64,000 nt of DNA from contig CM044320.1 in assembly GCA_024291935.2 (NCBI GenBank), positions 31,588,001 through 31,652,000 on the forward strand. The letters are read 5' to 3'. Source of the stretch: Okapia johnstoni. Lineage: Eukaryota > Chordata > Mammalia > Artiodactyla > Giraffidae. The position numbers were made by a program, and so were the translations under genes. This document shows positions 1-13,499 of the stretch, piece after piece (the stretch's first letter is position 1; every line of letters begins with the position of its first letter). The notes below the pieces were generated by a model. That model worked only from the letters and a program-made list of their open reading frames with translations. It did not search any database and was not told where the DNA came from.

Positions 1-886
1 AATCCTTCAATTTTATATCTGAAAAATTTTCATATGAAAGTGGGAGAAAAACTTATAATGTTGTAATCATGTTTTCTGAGTACTTCCTAAGGGAAATCCA
101 GGATTCTAGTCAGAGAAGACCAATACAAAGATGATAAAAATCAAACCTCTTCCTCGTCTTTTGGACTTGGGAATGCTATGAATAAAATCTTAATTCTTCC
201 AAAGTAAAATGAAGTAATGTATATACCAAGTATTTCTGTAACTTATAAATCAGGTTTTAGAATGAGATAATCTGTATTATGGTTAAAAACTATAGTAATT
301 CAGCTTTTGATTCCAAATGAAGACTTAAAATAGTTTTTTTTCACTGTGTACCAAATTTGTACAACTAGAAAGTGGTACATATAATCTTCCACCAGGGAAG
401 CAGACATATATACACTAGCTGAGTGATGGTTTACTTTTAAAATTTTTATCCCTTTACAAAATTCAGTGAAAGATCTAGAAGATGTTTTTATAAGTTTAAC
501 CATGTAATGAGTGTTCATCAATTTTCTTAACTTTTAGCATGATAAAATTAAACTCCATGAGATTGGTTTTCCAGGCCATAATCAGATAAGGCCCCAAACA
601 AATGTTCACGTTGTATGAAACATACTAGTATTCCACCATAACATTATATATTCCTTTCTAGGAATTTATTTATTCTATATGTTAAACTCTTATTTCACAA
701 AAAGAGGTTAAATCATATCAATTAATTTTACCTAGGGAAAAAGTTCCTTTTAAAATAAAGATAATTTTTGAAACAAAATTCAGGATCAATCTAGTGGTGT
801 TTTTTTTTTTTTTTTTTTTCAGAACAACACAGTAAATGAATAACTGAGAATTCATATTTGCTTTCTAAATATTCTCCTGCCTTAAT
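1..886. other. KRAS intron 4 sequence, unassigned
   Basis: AT-rich intronic sequence downstream of exon 4. It holds a T-run at 800-819. No coding frame or exon 4A-like sequence is seen. No repeat family recognised apart from the SINE that follows. Confidence 0.6.
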
Positions 887-1093
887 GAAAGTGAAGTCGC
901 TCAGTCGTGTCCGACTCTTTGCGACCCCATGGACTGTAGCCTACCAAGCTCCTCAGTCCATGGAATTTTCCAGGCAAGAATACTGGAGTGGGTTGCCATT
1001 TCCTTCTCCAGGGGATCTTCCCGACCCAGGGACCGAACCCGGGTTTCCTACATTACAGGCAGACGCTTTACCATCTGAGCCACCAGGGAAGCC
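887..1093 (-). mobile_element. Bov-tA SINE (minus)
   Basis: Reverse-orientation ruminant SINE: starts AGTCGCTCAGTCGTGTCCGA and ends CCACCAGGGAAGCC, the tRNA-derived head. The 8-bp target-site duplication TAATGAAA is at 883-890 and 1094-1101. It lies in KRAS intron 4, in the sense direction of the gene. Confidence 0.9.
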
Positions 1094-3020
<1,927 letters not shown>

Positions 3021-3034
3021 TTAGACACAACTCA

Positions 3035-3427
3035 CAAACAAAAACCAATCCAATTCAAAACTGGGCAAATTGAATAGACAGGTTTCTAAAGAAAATACAC
3101 AAATGGCCAATAAGTACATGAAAAGATGTTCAACCTCATTCAGGAAATGCAAATCAGAATGACAGTGAGCTACCACTTCACTCCCACTAGGGTGGCTATT
3201 AAAAAAAAAAAGGTAATATAATAAGTGCTAGTAAGGATGCAGAGAAACTCGATCCATCAATTCCATTCCTAGGTATGTTAACAAAAGAACTGACAGCAGA
3301 AACTCAAATACTTGTATGCCAATGGTCATGGAAGCATTACTTACAATAGCTAAAATGTACAAACAACTCAAATGTTTGTTGGATAAAATGAATGTGGATA
3401 AACAAAATGTGGCGTGGCAGCATGACT

Positions 3428-3469
<42 letters not shown>

Positions 3470-3865
3470 AGTGGAATATTATTCAGCCATAAAAAGGAAT
3501 GAAATTATGATATATGCTATACAACATGGATGAACCTTGAAAACATTATGCTAAATGAAGTCTGACACAAAAAGACGAACATTCTATGACTCCATTTATA
3601 TTAAGATACTTAGAAAAGGTCAAGTCATAGAGACAAAAAGTAGGAAAGAGGTTACCTGGGGCTGAGGAGAGGGGACTTGGAGAGTTATTACTTAATGGGC
3701 ACAGAGTTTCAGTTTGGGATGAGGAAAAAGTTCTGGAAACAGAGCTAATGGTTGTCCAATATTGTGAATTTACTTAATGTCACTCAACTGTACACTTAAA
3801 ATTATGGCAATGATAAATTTTATGTGTATCTTACCAGAGTTTTTAAAAAGTTTTTTTAAAAAAAG
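3035..3865 (+). mobile_element. Old L1 LINE, 3' portion
   Basis: Carries degenerate L1 ORF2-end and 3' UTR words: ATGGCCAATAAGTACATGAA, TCAGGAAATGCAAATCAGAA, ATTATTCAGCCATAAAAAGG and ACATGGATGAACCTTGAA. Many stops and a (CA)n insertion show it is dead. In KRAS intron 2, antisense to the gene. Confidence 0.75.
3431..3467. repeat. (CA)n microsatellite, about 18 units
   Basis: Uninterrupted CA dinucleotides inside the L1 fragment in KRAS intron 2, about 470 bases from exon 3. A perfect tract of this length is usually polymorphic. Confidence 0.97.
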
Positions 3866-4349
3866 GTGTTACAAGAAGATTCAACAATCCAAGTGCACAG
3901 ACTGATAAAAAAAAGACCCAAAATTCTCTGTAAAGAAAAATAATTATTACAAAATGGAATAGCTCTATCAACTCTTACTATTCTGGATGATTTAGGTGGC
4001 AAGAAAAACCAAGCAACTTACAAATAATTGCCATGCATTTATTTTACCTAGAGTCAAGGGAATTTGTAAGAGAATGGTCAATACTGAGAATATTCATACC
4101 CTCCATAGTCCATTTCTACAGTCCTGGGAACAATATTTAACAGTCAGATAGATACTATGAAAATGCTAAAGAGAATGATCTGTATATTCTGTGAGATCCC
4201 TAGTAAAAAAGAGAGGGAGTGGAGAAGAAAAGAGAAAGAGTTGGATATCTTAGAGACATTGCAACTCAAAGAGGGCGTAAAGAAAAGAGGGTGAGTAACA
4301 TAACAGAATCTTGAAATGAAATTTGACTTTCCTCTGACTTTTGATTAAT

Positions 4350-4568
4350 GTGTGTGTATCTACTCAGTCACTCACTCAGTCGTGTCCAACTCTTTGTGAC
4401 CCCATGGACTGTAGCCTGACAGACTCCCCTAATCATGGGATTTCCCAAGCAAGAATACTGGAGTGGGTTACCAGACTCTTCTCCAGGGGATCTTCCCAAC
4501 CTAGGGATCAAACCCGCATACCTTGCATTGGTAAGTGGATTCTTTACCACTGAGCCACCTGGGAAACT
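4350..4568 (-). mobile_element. Bov-tA SINE (minus)
   Basis: Reverse-orientation copy, CTCAGTCGTGTCCAACTC through CTGAGCCACCTGGGAAACTT. TGATTAAT flanks both sides (4342-4349 and 4571-4578) as the likely target-site duplication. Confidence 0.88.
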
Positions 4569-6252
4569 TCTGATTAATCCTCATGCATAAAAGATTTCAC
4601 ACACTGTCTGCCAAAATAGACTTTAAAAAATAAGGGAAAGAGCTGGTGTAAGGTGAGATCATGGAAGCAGAGGCAGGGCTAATAATGGGTATAAAGTATA
4701 AGCCTAAGGACACTGTTTCTTCTTGTTCCACCTTTAGTTCATGAATTACTTTACAAGCCAATTATTTAAAAAATGGTCATTAAAAATTATGTTTTTGGTA
4801 AAATGTTTGAAAAAATGTTCACAGCATACAGAGTATTCTAAGATACATATGTGGCATGTTCCCAGTATCTCTACACATTTGTGTAAACGTATCTATCTAT
4901 ACATTAAAAAAACTCATGGTAGTATGTATATTAATGTTAACAGGGTATGTCTCTGATGGAAAGAATTATCTAAGAAATAATTGATTACTTATCTTTTTTT
5001 GGTAACAGATGTTATTTTAAATGTATTTCTTTCTTTGCCTCTTAATTTTAAAAAGTGTGAAAGATTACCGTATTAGACTATGATCTTGTGCTTACCTTTT
5101 AAAGTAAACTGTATTTTCCAAATGTCTATAATAAAAAGCTGTTTATCTCACTAGTCAGAAAAAAAGGATGAATATTTACTTTTCCAAACAAGAAGCTCTT
5201 GACCAAAGATTTGAACATTTGGTTGACATTTTATCTTAGCCTAAAAGAGCTGGACACAGCGACTAAACAACAAAAAAACAACAAATTCCCTTAACTACTT
5301 GAAAGAACTCTTGTATATTATAAATTATTTAATAAAAACCAGTGTTTTCAAGGTATAATGAAAGAGCAGGAATTGAGAGCAAAGTACAGTGTATTCAAAT
5401 CAATCCATTCATTACCCAAGTGTGGCTACTGAGCATGTAAAACAGACCAAAGACTTTTCCTCATAGACTTCACTTGCCAATACTAGTGCAAGTTAACCTT
5501 ATGGTTAATAGTTTTTTAGTCTTTGAAATTTCCTATCAACAATGAATTAAAGACTATATCTGGAGCCATATGGATCTATACCTAAGGTGTGGCTGGAGGA
5601 TCACTCATGTGACCACAGATACTGCCTCTAAAACAAAACACCTCAGTAAATTTCCATTTACAAAATTTTCAAACACTCTGTGTTTCAAAAGTATGTAATG
5701 TGGAACAGTAGCAGTTTCTGCATGTATTTCATAGCATGTTCCCAGGATGAACACTCCATCAAAGAGACTGGGAAACTGGGAAAGCAGTCTCGATTCATTC
5801 CTATTATCTTTTCCCTTCTAAGCCCTAAAGACACTGACAGCAAAATTCTGACTCACATTCTGCTATTGAAAAAAAATAATCTACAACCTGCCTATAAACA
5901 ATGAGGTGGAATCTGCTGATTACAAAGAATAGGTTTAGGTTAAAAATGTAAACCAGTATTTCCCAAGTTAATTTTAACTAGAGTCATCCTTAGAAGCGTA
6001 ACTAGTCACTGAGCTATATAAAAAGGCAATATAACTTGGTAAAAACTTAAGAACAAAAGTGTTACATGGTGAGATGTGATCTGAAAAGAACTGACAGGTT
6101 TTGAGACAAAGCAGATAGCAAGCCCAACAAAAATGATATGTAAATACTAGAGGGTTTGTTCCAGCTTCAGGACAGCCATAAGAAAAAAAGTACATGGAGG
6201 TAGGAAAAAATGTATGCATCAACAGAGACTCTTTCCCAAGATGAAAGCCTAA
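4569..6252. other. KRAS intron 2, mostly unassigned
   Basis: AT-rich intronic sequence. At about 5245-5285 there is a short SINE-like tail (GAGCTGGACACAGCGACTAAAC followed by A-rich sequence). No gene seen. Confidence 0.5.
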
Positions 6253-6415
6253 ATAAGCAAACTACTGCCCACAGGCCAAATCCTGCTCACTTGTTTTTGT
6301 GTGGCCTATGAGCCAAGAATAGTTTTTAGGTTTCTAAATGGTCGTTTAAAAAAAAAATATATTATGTGACAAAGAACCAAATGATGCTTAACAGAAGTTT
6401 GGCAACCCCGCTCTA
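6253..6415 (+). mobile_element. MER-type DNA transposon relic
   Basis: Shows the CAAACTACTGCCCACAGGCCAAATCC head and the AAGTTTGGCAACCCC tail of a common mammalian non-autonomous element, probably hAT-like. A second, oppositely oriented relative is at about 16650-16862. Family name not assigned. Confidence 0.5.
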
Positions 6416-7129
6416 AGCTAATGAAACACCTTATCACAAATCTAAAGTACTCTTAACATATATTACTCCTTTTATTTTTAAAAAACAAATCATCACTGAG
6501 AAAATACAGGTTATAAAGCCTAACCAGTTTAAAACCACATAAATTCCACAATGAAACTAGTGAAAGACAAAGCAAGAAAAGGATTAAGACTTTACATTTT
6601 TAATTAGTGTTATTTCCAGAATAATAATAATAATATAGAATAAACTTTTAGATCAGGTACATATGTTACTAACATCCTCTGGAAACTAGGATAAAAGAAG
6701 TCATAGGATAAAAACTAACTCAACATAATAAAATGATAAATGAGGGAAAGTTATTCCATAATTTCCCCTTATTCCCAGCTAAAGTACTATTTTTTAAATT
6801 TAAAAAAGAAAAACTTTTCTAAATGAAATATACTATGCTGGCAAAAGTTAAGCACAGACAGAAGTGAAACATTTCTGGTGATACAGTTAACAGGTACAGC
6901 CCTTTGGGAAAGCAAGTATAGTACTTATCAAGAGCCACACAAATGTTCATAGCCTTTGACACAGTAATGCTACTTATGGTAAAGGATGCTAATATGGTTT
7001 ACTTTCAAAAAACTATAGTTAAGAGATATACTTAACATGCATATCCCAAAACATTTTACCAAAAAGCACAAAATTACAGACTTTTAATACCCACAATCTT
7101 ATGCCATTTATCTATTTTCAAAATATACT
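6416..7129. other. KRAS intron 2, unassigned
   Basis: AT-rich sequence with a short (AAT)n run near 6621-6636. Nothing else recognised. Confidence 0.5.
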
Positions 7130-7420
7130 CCAAATCCAAGCACTCACCACCATCACCCTAGCCCAATGTGCTGTGTCTCACGCAATCTCCTACAATTGCT
7201 TTCTAGCAGTTGTTGCTAGTCCTACAATATATTCTCTAACAGCAGCTGGTGATCATACTATAATTTGCAACTATGTACTTATGTGTAATTATTCAAGTCT
7301 ATATCCCCTACTTGGCTTTCAACTCCAGGATGGTTCAGCTTGCATCTGTTTTATTCACTTCTATGTACCCTGTATGTCAATCTTGAACACAGTAGGTATT
7401 CAGTAGTTGAACAAATAAAC
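7130..7420 (+). mobile_element. L2-like LINE 3' end
   Basis: Cytosine-rich protein-coding remnant followed by the L2 tail pattern (TCCAGGATGGTTCAG, TGTATGTCAATCTTGAACACAGTAGGTATTCAGTAG). The open frame here is an L2 relic, not a host gene. Confidence 0.5.
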
Positions 7421-7464
7421 CATTCCACTGTAAACATATGCAGGCACTATAAAACAGTCTTATA

Positions 7465-9395
7465 AAAATAAAAACAGCTACAAGAATCAACCTCCCTGAC
7501 TTCAAACTATACTACAAAGCTACAGTCATCAAGACAGTATGGTACTGGCACAAAAAAATAAATATGGACCAATGGAACAAGATAGAAAATCCAAAGATAA
7601 ACCCACGCATATATGGGCACCTTATCTTTGACAAAGGAGGCAAGAATATGCAACAGAGAAAAGACTGTGTCTTCAATAAGTAGTGCAATAAGCTGTCCTG
7701 GAAAAACTGGACAGCTACCTGTAAAAGAATTAAATTAAGAACACTCCCTACCACCACATACAAAAATAATCTCAAAACAGATTAAATACTTAAAATGTAA
7801 GGCCAAAACCTATAAGGCTCTTAGAGGAAAACATAGGCAGTACACTCTTTGACATAAATCACAGGAAGATTCTCTTTAACACACACCCTAGATTAACGGA
7901 AATAAAAACAAAAATAAATGGGACCCAGTAAAACTTAAAGTTTCTGCACAGCAAAGGAAACTATAAACAAGATGAAGACAACCCTCAAAATGGGAGAAAA
8001 TAATTGCAAACATAGTAACCAACAGAGGATTAATCTCCAAAATATATAAGCAGCTCACACCACTTAATGTCAAAAAAATGAACCCAATCAAAAAATGAGC
8101 AGAAGACCTAAACAGACATTTCTCCAAAGAAGACATACAGATGGCCAATAAACACAAGAAAAGATGCTCAACACTGCTCATTATTCAGTTCAGTGGCTCA
8201 GTCATGTCCAACTCTTTGCAACCCCATGGACTGCAGCATGCCAGGCTTCCATGTCCATCATCAACCCCCGGAGCTTGCTCAAACTCATGTCCATTGAGTC
8301 CCTGATGCCATCTAACCATCTCTTCCTCTGTCGTCCCTTTCTCCTCCTGCCTTCAATCTTTCCCAACATCATGGTCTTTTCCAATGGGTCAGTTCTTCAC
8401 ATCAGGTGGCCAAAGTATTGGAGCTTCAGCATCAGTCCTTCCAATGAATATTCAGGACTGATTTCCTTTAGAATTGACTGGTTTGATCTCCTTGCTGTCC
8501 AAGGGACTCTCAACAGTCGTTCTCCAATACCACAGTTCAAAAGTTCATTATCAGAGAAATGCAAATCAAAACTACAAGCCTCATACCAGTCAGAATGGCC
8601 ATCATCAAAAAAATCTACAAATAATAAATGCTGGAGAGGATGTGCAGATAAGGGAATCCTCCTGCATAGTTGTTAGAAATGTAAACTGATATAGTCACTA
8701 TGGAGAACAGTATGGAAATTCCTTAAAAAAACCAGGAATAAATCTACCATATGACCCAGCAATCCCACTACTGGGCATATACCCTGAGAAAGCCATAATT
8801 CTAAAAGACATATGTATCCCAATGTTCACTACAGCAATATTTAGAATAGCCAGGACTTGGAAGCAACCTAGATATCCATCAACAGATGAATGCATAAAGA
8901 TGTCATACATATATACAATGGAATATTACTCAGCCATAAAAAGGAATGAATTTGAGTCGGTTGTAGTGAGGTGAATGAACCTAGAACCTCTTATACAGAG
9001 TGAAATAAATCAGAAAGAGAAAAACAAATATTATATATTAACACATATATATATATGGAATCTAGAAAAGTAATACTGATGACTCTAATAGAGAACAGAC
9101 TTGTGGATACATGGACACAGTCAGGAAAGGTGAGAGTAGGACGAATTGAGAATGTAGCACTGACATACATACACTATCATGTATAAAATAGACAGTGGGA
9201 AGTTGCTATTTAACACACAGAGCTCAGGCTGGTGCTTTGTCATGACCTATAGGAGAAGGGTGGGGGGAGGGGAAGGGGGCTCAGGAGGTAGGGGATATAT
9301 ATTAATATGTAACTATGACTGATTCATGTTGTTGTATGGCAGAAATCAACACAATAATGTAAAGCAATTTTCCACTAATTAAAAAATAATAATAA
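7465..9395 (+). mobile_element. 5'-truncated L1, interrupted by BovB
   Basis: Plus-strand L1 ORF2 end and 3' UTR. It begins near ACAGCTACAAGAATCAACC, runs CAAAGCTACAGTCATCAAGA to the end of ORF2, then a G-rich 3' UTR (9250-9290) and the bovid L1 tail AACACAATAATGTAAAGCAA ending in an A/T-rich tail. Bases 8185-8544 are a later BovB insertion; L1 sequence resumes in register after it. Antisense to KRAS. Confidence 0.88.
8185..8544 (-). mobile_element. BovB 3' fragment nested in L1
   Basis: Reverse-orientation BovB end starting TTCAGTTCAGTGGCTCAGTC. The 7-bp duplication TCATTAT is at 8178-8184 and 8545-8551. Removing the insert and one copy restores the L1 text CTCATTATCAGAGAAATGC. It therefore landed after the L1. 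Confidence 0.88.
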
Positions 9396-9599
9396 TCAAC
9401 AGGGTATACCCATCTCATCACCACTCACTCAACAATAGGTCTTACATTTTTATTTTTCTCAGTTTGTTAGACCAAAACCCTATTGTTTTAATATCTCTTT
9501 CTTTGAGGACTAGTAATGTTACATAGTTTTTCTTTTCCATATTTATTCCCATAACCTGTGTCCTTTGCCCTTTTGGGATTCTTGTCTTTTTTGTACTGA

Positions 9600-10897
9600 C
9601 CCAAAGAAAGGCAATGCCAAAGAATGCTCAAACTACCACACAACTGCACTCATCTCACACGCTAATAAAGTAATGCTCAAAATTCTCCAAGCCAGGCTTC
9701 AGCAATACGTGAACCATGAACTTCCAGATGTTCAAGTTGACTTTAGAAAAGGCAAAGGAACCAGAGATCAAATTGCCAACATCTGCTGGATCACTGAAAA
9801 CACAAGAGAGTTCCAGAAAAACATTTATTTCTGCTTTATTGACTATGCCAAAGCCTTTGACTGTGTGGATCACAATAAACCGTGGAAAATTCTGAAAGAG
9901 ATGGGAATACCAGACTACCTGACCTGCCTCTTGAGAAACCTGTATGCAGGTCAGGAAGCAACAGTTAGAACTGGACATGGAACAACAGACTGGTTCCAAA
10001 TAGGAAAACGAGTACATCAAGGCTGTATATTGTCACCCTGCTTATTTAACTTATATGCAGAGTACATCATGAGAAACGCAGGGCTGGAGGAAGCACAAGC
10101 TGGAATCAAGATTTCCAGGAGAAATATCAATAACCTCAGATATGCAGATGACACCACCCTTATGGCAGAAAGTGAAGAACTAAAAAGCCTCTTGATGAAA
10201 GTGAAAGAGGAGAGTGAAAAAGTTGGCTTAAAGCTCAACATTCAGAAAACGAAGATCGGCATCTGGTCCCATTACTTCATGGGAAATAGATGGGAAACAG
10301 TGGAAACAGTGTCAGACTTTATTTTTTGGGGCTCCAAAATCACTGCAGATGGTGACTGCACCCATGAAATCAAAAGATGCTTACTCCTTGGAAGGAAAGT
10401 TACGACCAACCTAGAGAGCATATTAAAAAGCAGAGACATTACTTTGTCAACAAAGGTCCATCTAGTCAAGGCTATGGTTTTTCCAGTAGTCATGTACGAA
10501 TGTGAGAGTTGGACTATAAAGAAAGCTAAGCACCGAAGAACTGATGCCTTTGAACTGTGGTGTTGGAGAAGACTCTTGAGAGTCCCTTGGACTGCAAGGA
10601 GATCCAACCAGTCCATCCTAAAGGAGATCAGTCCTGAGTGTTCATTGGAAGCTGAAACTCCAACACTTTGGCCACCTGATGTGAAGAGCTGACTCATTTG
10701 AAAAGACCCTGATGCTGGGAAAGATTGAGGGCAGGAGGAGAAGGGGATGACAGAGGATGAGATGGTTGGATGACATCACCGACTCAATGGACATAAGTTT
10801 GGGTGAACTCCAGGAGTTGGTGATGGACAGGGAGGCCTGGCGTGCTGCAGTTCATGGAGTCGCAAAGAGTTGGACACAACTGAGCAACTGAACTGAA
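9600..10897 (+). mobile_element. BovB LINE with nearly intact reverse transcriptase frame
   Basis: A 5'-truncated BovB. An open frame of 375 codons (9565-10692) covers the reverse transcriptase: motif A FIDYAKAFD at residues 91-99, the GCILSPCLFN block, motif C YADD at 193-196, and the C-terminal CESWTIKKA and [12 protein letters not shown] blocks. The frame is lost after about residue 355 by a small deletion near 10650. The 5' endonuclease part is absent, so it cannot move by itself. Ends GAGCAACTGAACTGAACC. In KRAS intron 2, antisense to the gene. Confidence 0.93.
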
Positions 10898-11587
10898 CCA
10901 ACCAAAGTTTTTTAAAGTGTCTTCCAACTTATTAAAATGCCTTCAAGTGTTGTTTTATGTGTAGAAACTGATCTGTAGACCCAACAGAGGGATTTGAAAG
11001 TTAAGAATAAATCTTTCAATAATGAGATAAACTCACTTATCAGGACATCATTTTGTCATCTTTCTATTATAATTAACAGTAATCAAGTTATTCAGTATGT
11101 TCATCTTCTAACATATTCAGCTGAGTTTTCTGCTAAGGCAGTTAACCCTGTCATGAGAAGACATATTACAGTAAACAAAGTCTAAAGAAATTATTAACTT
11201 TTACTAAGAGTAATCATATTACTATTAATAGTAATTATGACAGCCAAGGCTTACTGAACCCTTATTTATATGTAGGATACTGTGATAAGCATATTAAAAG
11301 CCTTATCCCATTTAATCTCTATCTTCATGCTGCTGATTCCATCAGATGCTCTTGTAAATATGAATAAGGGCTGCTGGAAATGTCAGCTAAAGTATTCTTT
11401 GAGGATTTACTTTTGATATATTTGTAAGATTTTCTTATTGTGCTATCCTAAGTATTTTTCATGTACTGCTATATAACACCAACAAAAAATATTGAGAACC
11501 TTTTAACCTCTCAATGCTTAAGTATTCTGTTACCCTTCTAAAAGATTCTATCCTAGAATGATGTGTATGGAAGAACATACATGAACC
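10898..11587. other. KRAS intron 2, with MIR-like patch
   Basis: AT-rich sequence. Around 11240-11330 it resembles a MIR middle part (TACTGTGATAAGCATATTAA, CCCATTTAATCTCTATC). The rest is unassigned. Confidence 0.4.
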
Positions 11588-11767
11588 TAGAACCCAGGTC
11601 TCCCGCATTTCAGGGGTATTCTTTACCAGCTGAGCCAGAAGCGAAGCCCAAGAATACTGGAGTGGGTAGCCTATCCCTTTTCCAGTGGATCTTCCTGACC
11701 CAGGAATCAAAGCGGGGTCTCTTGCATTGCAGGCAGATTCTTTACCAACTGAGCTATCAGGGAAGCG
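11588..11767 (-). mobile_element. Two partial Bov-tA fragments (minus)
   Basis: Two reverse copies of the tRNA-derived head lie in tandem: CAGGTCTCCCGCATTTCAGG to CTGAGCCAGAAGCGAAGCCC, then AAGAATACTGGAGTGGGTAG to CTGAGCTATCAGGGAAGC. This suggests a rearranged or doubly inserted SINE. Confidence 0.75.
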
Positions 11768-12579
11768 TATTCCATACAGTGGTTATAAATCATCAAAAGT
11801 GGTTGTACACAGCTAGTTCTCAGAGACAGCGAGAAACATACAACAGCCTGGTATGTTAGAATTACAATACAGAAACAAAGAATTTGGGACACACAAACAC
11901 AGGCTTATTTATTAGTTCATTCCCACCTACCTACTCCTTTCTCCCTTGCATATTAGGAACACTTACTAAAAATCTACTAGGTATCATATACTGTGCCAGG
12001 CATTAATAAAGTTTCTAACCTCAAAGAACTAGGTCTGGTGAAAGAGCTATGAATGTAAACACATGATTACAACTCAATGAAATAAATGCAAAACGCCTCA
12101 TGTAGAACAAGATGGCAAATGGAAGAAGAGATCAAGTTTGCTTATGTGAATTAAGAAAGACAGGAGGACCACTCCAGGCAGAAAGGAGCACAAAAACATG
12201 AAACAGCATGTGGAGTACATGGAACCAAGAAGTCCCTTTAACAGACTATAGGCAATTAGAAGTGAAACTGCACCATCAAGCAGAGGCCAGGTTATGGAGG
12301 GTCTAACAAGCCATATTAAAAAGTTCTGAACTTCATTGTATACTAAGTCATGAAAAGGTTTTTAAGTAGGGGGAGGATCAAATTGACATGGTTCACTATT
12401 ATTATGGTTCACAGCATTATTATGACAAATTATAGAAACAGCCCAGACGAGAGGCTGGAAGATGAGTTTCAGAAGCTTTTACAAGAACCTGAATGAAGTA
12501 AGGCAGCAACAGTAGTAAGATGGAGAAGATTACACAGTTTTAATAAATATTTAACAGGTGAAACAGATAGAAAAACCTT
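11768..12579. other. KRAS intron 2, old repeat debris
   Basis: Contains a stretch at about 11945-12360 (CTACTAGGTATCATATACTG, TGTGCCAGGCATTAATAAAG) of the type seen in ancient mammalian repeats. No family assigned and no gene. Confidence 0.35.
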
Positions 12580-13045
12580 CATATATCCCTTACAGCAATG
12601 TTTATAGCACTGTCATGCAAAATAGCCAAAAAGAGGAAACTATCCAAATGCCCATCAACTGATGAATACATAAACAAATATTCATACAAGAGAATATTAT
12701 TCAGCCATAAAGCAGAATGAAGTATCAAAACGTGACAACATAGATGAACCTTGAAAAATTATCCTACATGAAGGAAGCCAGACACAAAAGGCCACATACT
12801 GCATGATTTCAATTAAATGAAATATTCATAATAGGCAAATCCAGAGAGACAGAAAATGGATTAATAGTTACCAGGGGCTGACTGGAGAAGGGTTTGGGTC
12901 ATAACTGTTAATTGGTATAGACTTAAATAGGGTGATGGTGATAGTTGTGTAACTTTGTGAATATACTAAAAACCACTGAACTGTACAGTTTAAGAGGGTG
13001 AATTTTATGTTATATGAATTATATTTCCATTGTTTTAAATGGCAC
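12580..13045 (+). mobile_element. Old L1 3' fragment
   Basis: L1-end words: CAACTGATGAATACATAAAC, ATTATTCAGCCATAAAGCAG, ATAGATGAACCTTGAA, then AGTTACCAGGGGCTG and CTGAACTGTACAGTTTAA. Same family type as at 3035-3865 and same orientation. Confidence 0.75.
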
Positions 13046-13267
13046 AACTAACTGTTTAGAGATAAGAACTTAAGAGGAAGGGGAAAGGAAAAGATGGGTT
13101 CAATCTGAGGCATGTTGCATTTCGTTATGTTTGTAGGTTGCTCTGGTGCTATGACCTGCAGGCAGCTTTGATACACAGGTCTGATGCTCAGGGCCAGTCA
13201 TCCGAACTAGAGATATACTCCTGAACCTTGCATATGTGGCAGCTGCAGAACTCCACTTACTTGTGGT

Positions 13268-13490
13268 GTGCATGCATGCAGTAACTTAGTCGTGTCTGAC
13301 TTTTTGTGACCCTGTGAACTGTAGCCCATGAGGCTCCTCTGTCCATGGGATTTCCCAGGCAAGAATACTGGAGTAGGTTGCCATTTCCTTCTCCAGGGTT
13401 ATCTTCCCAACTCAGAGATCAAACCCACATCTCCTGTGTCTCCTGCACTGCAGGAAATCTTCTTTACCCACTGAGCCATCAGGGAAGGCC
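13268..13490 (-). mobile_element. Bov-tA SINE (minus)
   Basis: Reverse copy, TTAGTCGTGTCTGACTTTTT to CTGAGCCATCAGGGAAGGCC. Flanked by the 9-bp duplication ACTTGTGGT at 13259-13267 and 13491-13499. Confidence 0.92.
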
Positions 13491-13499
13491 ACTTGTGGT

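Noticed and set aside
9565..10692. 375-codon frame as a host reverse-transcriptase gene
   Set aside because: It is a BovB copy with 5' truncation, a C-terminal shift and a BovB 3' tail.
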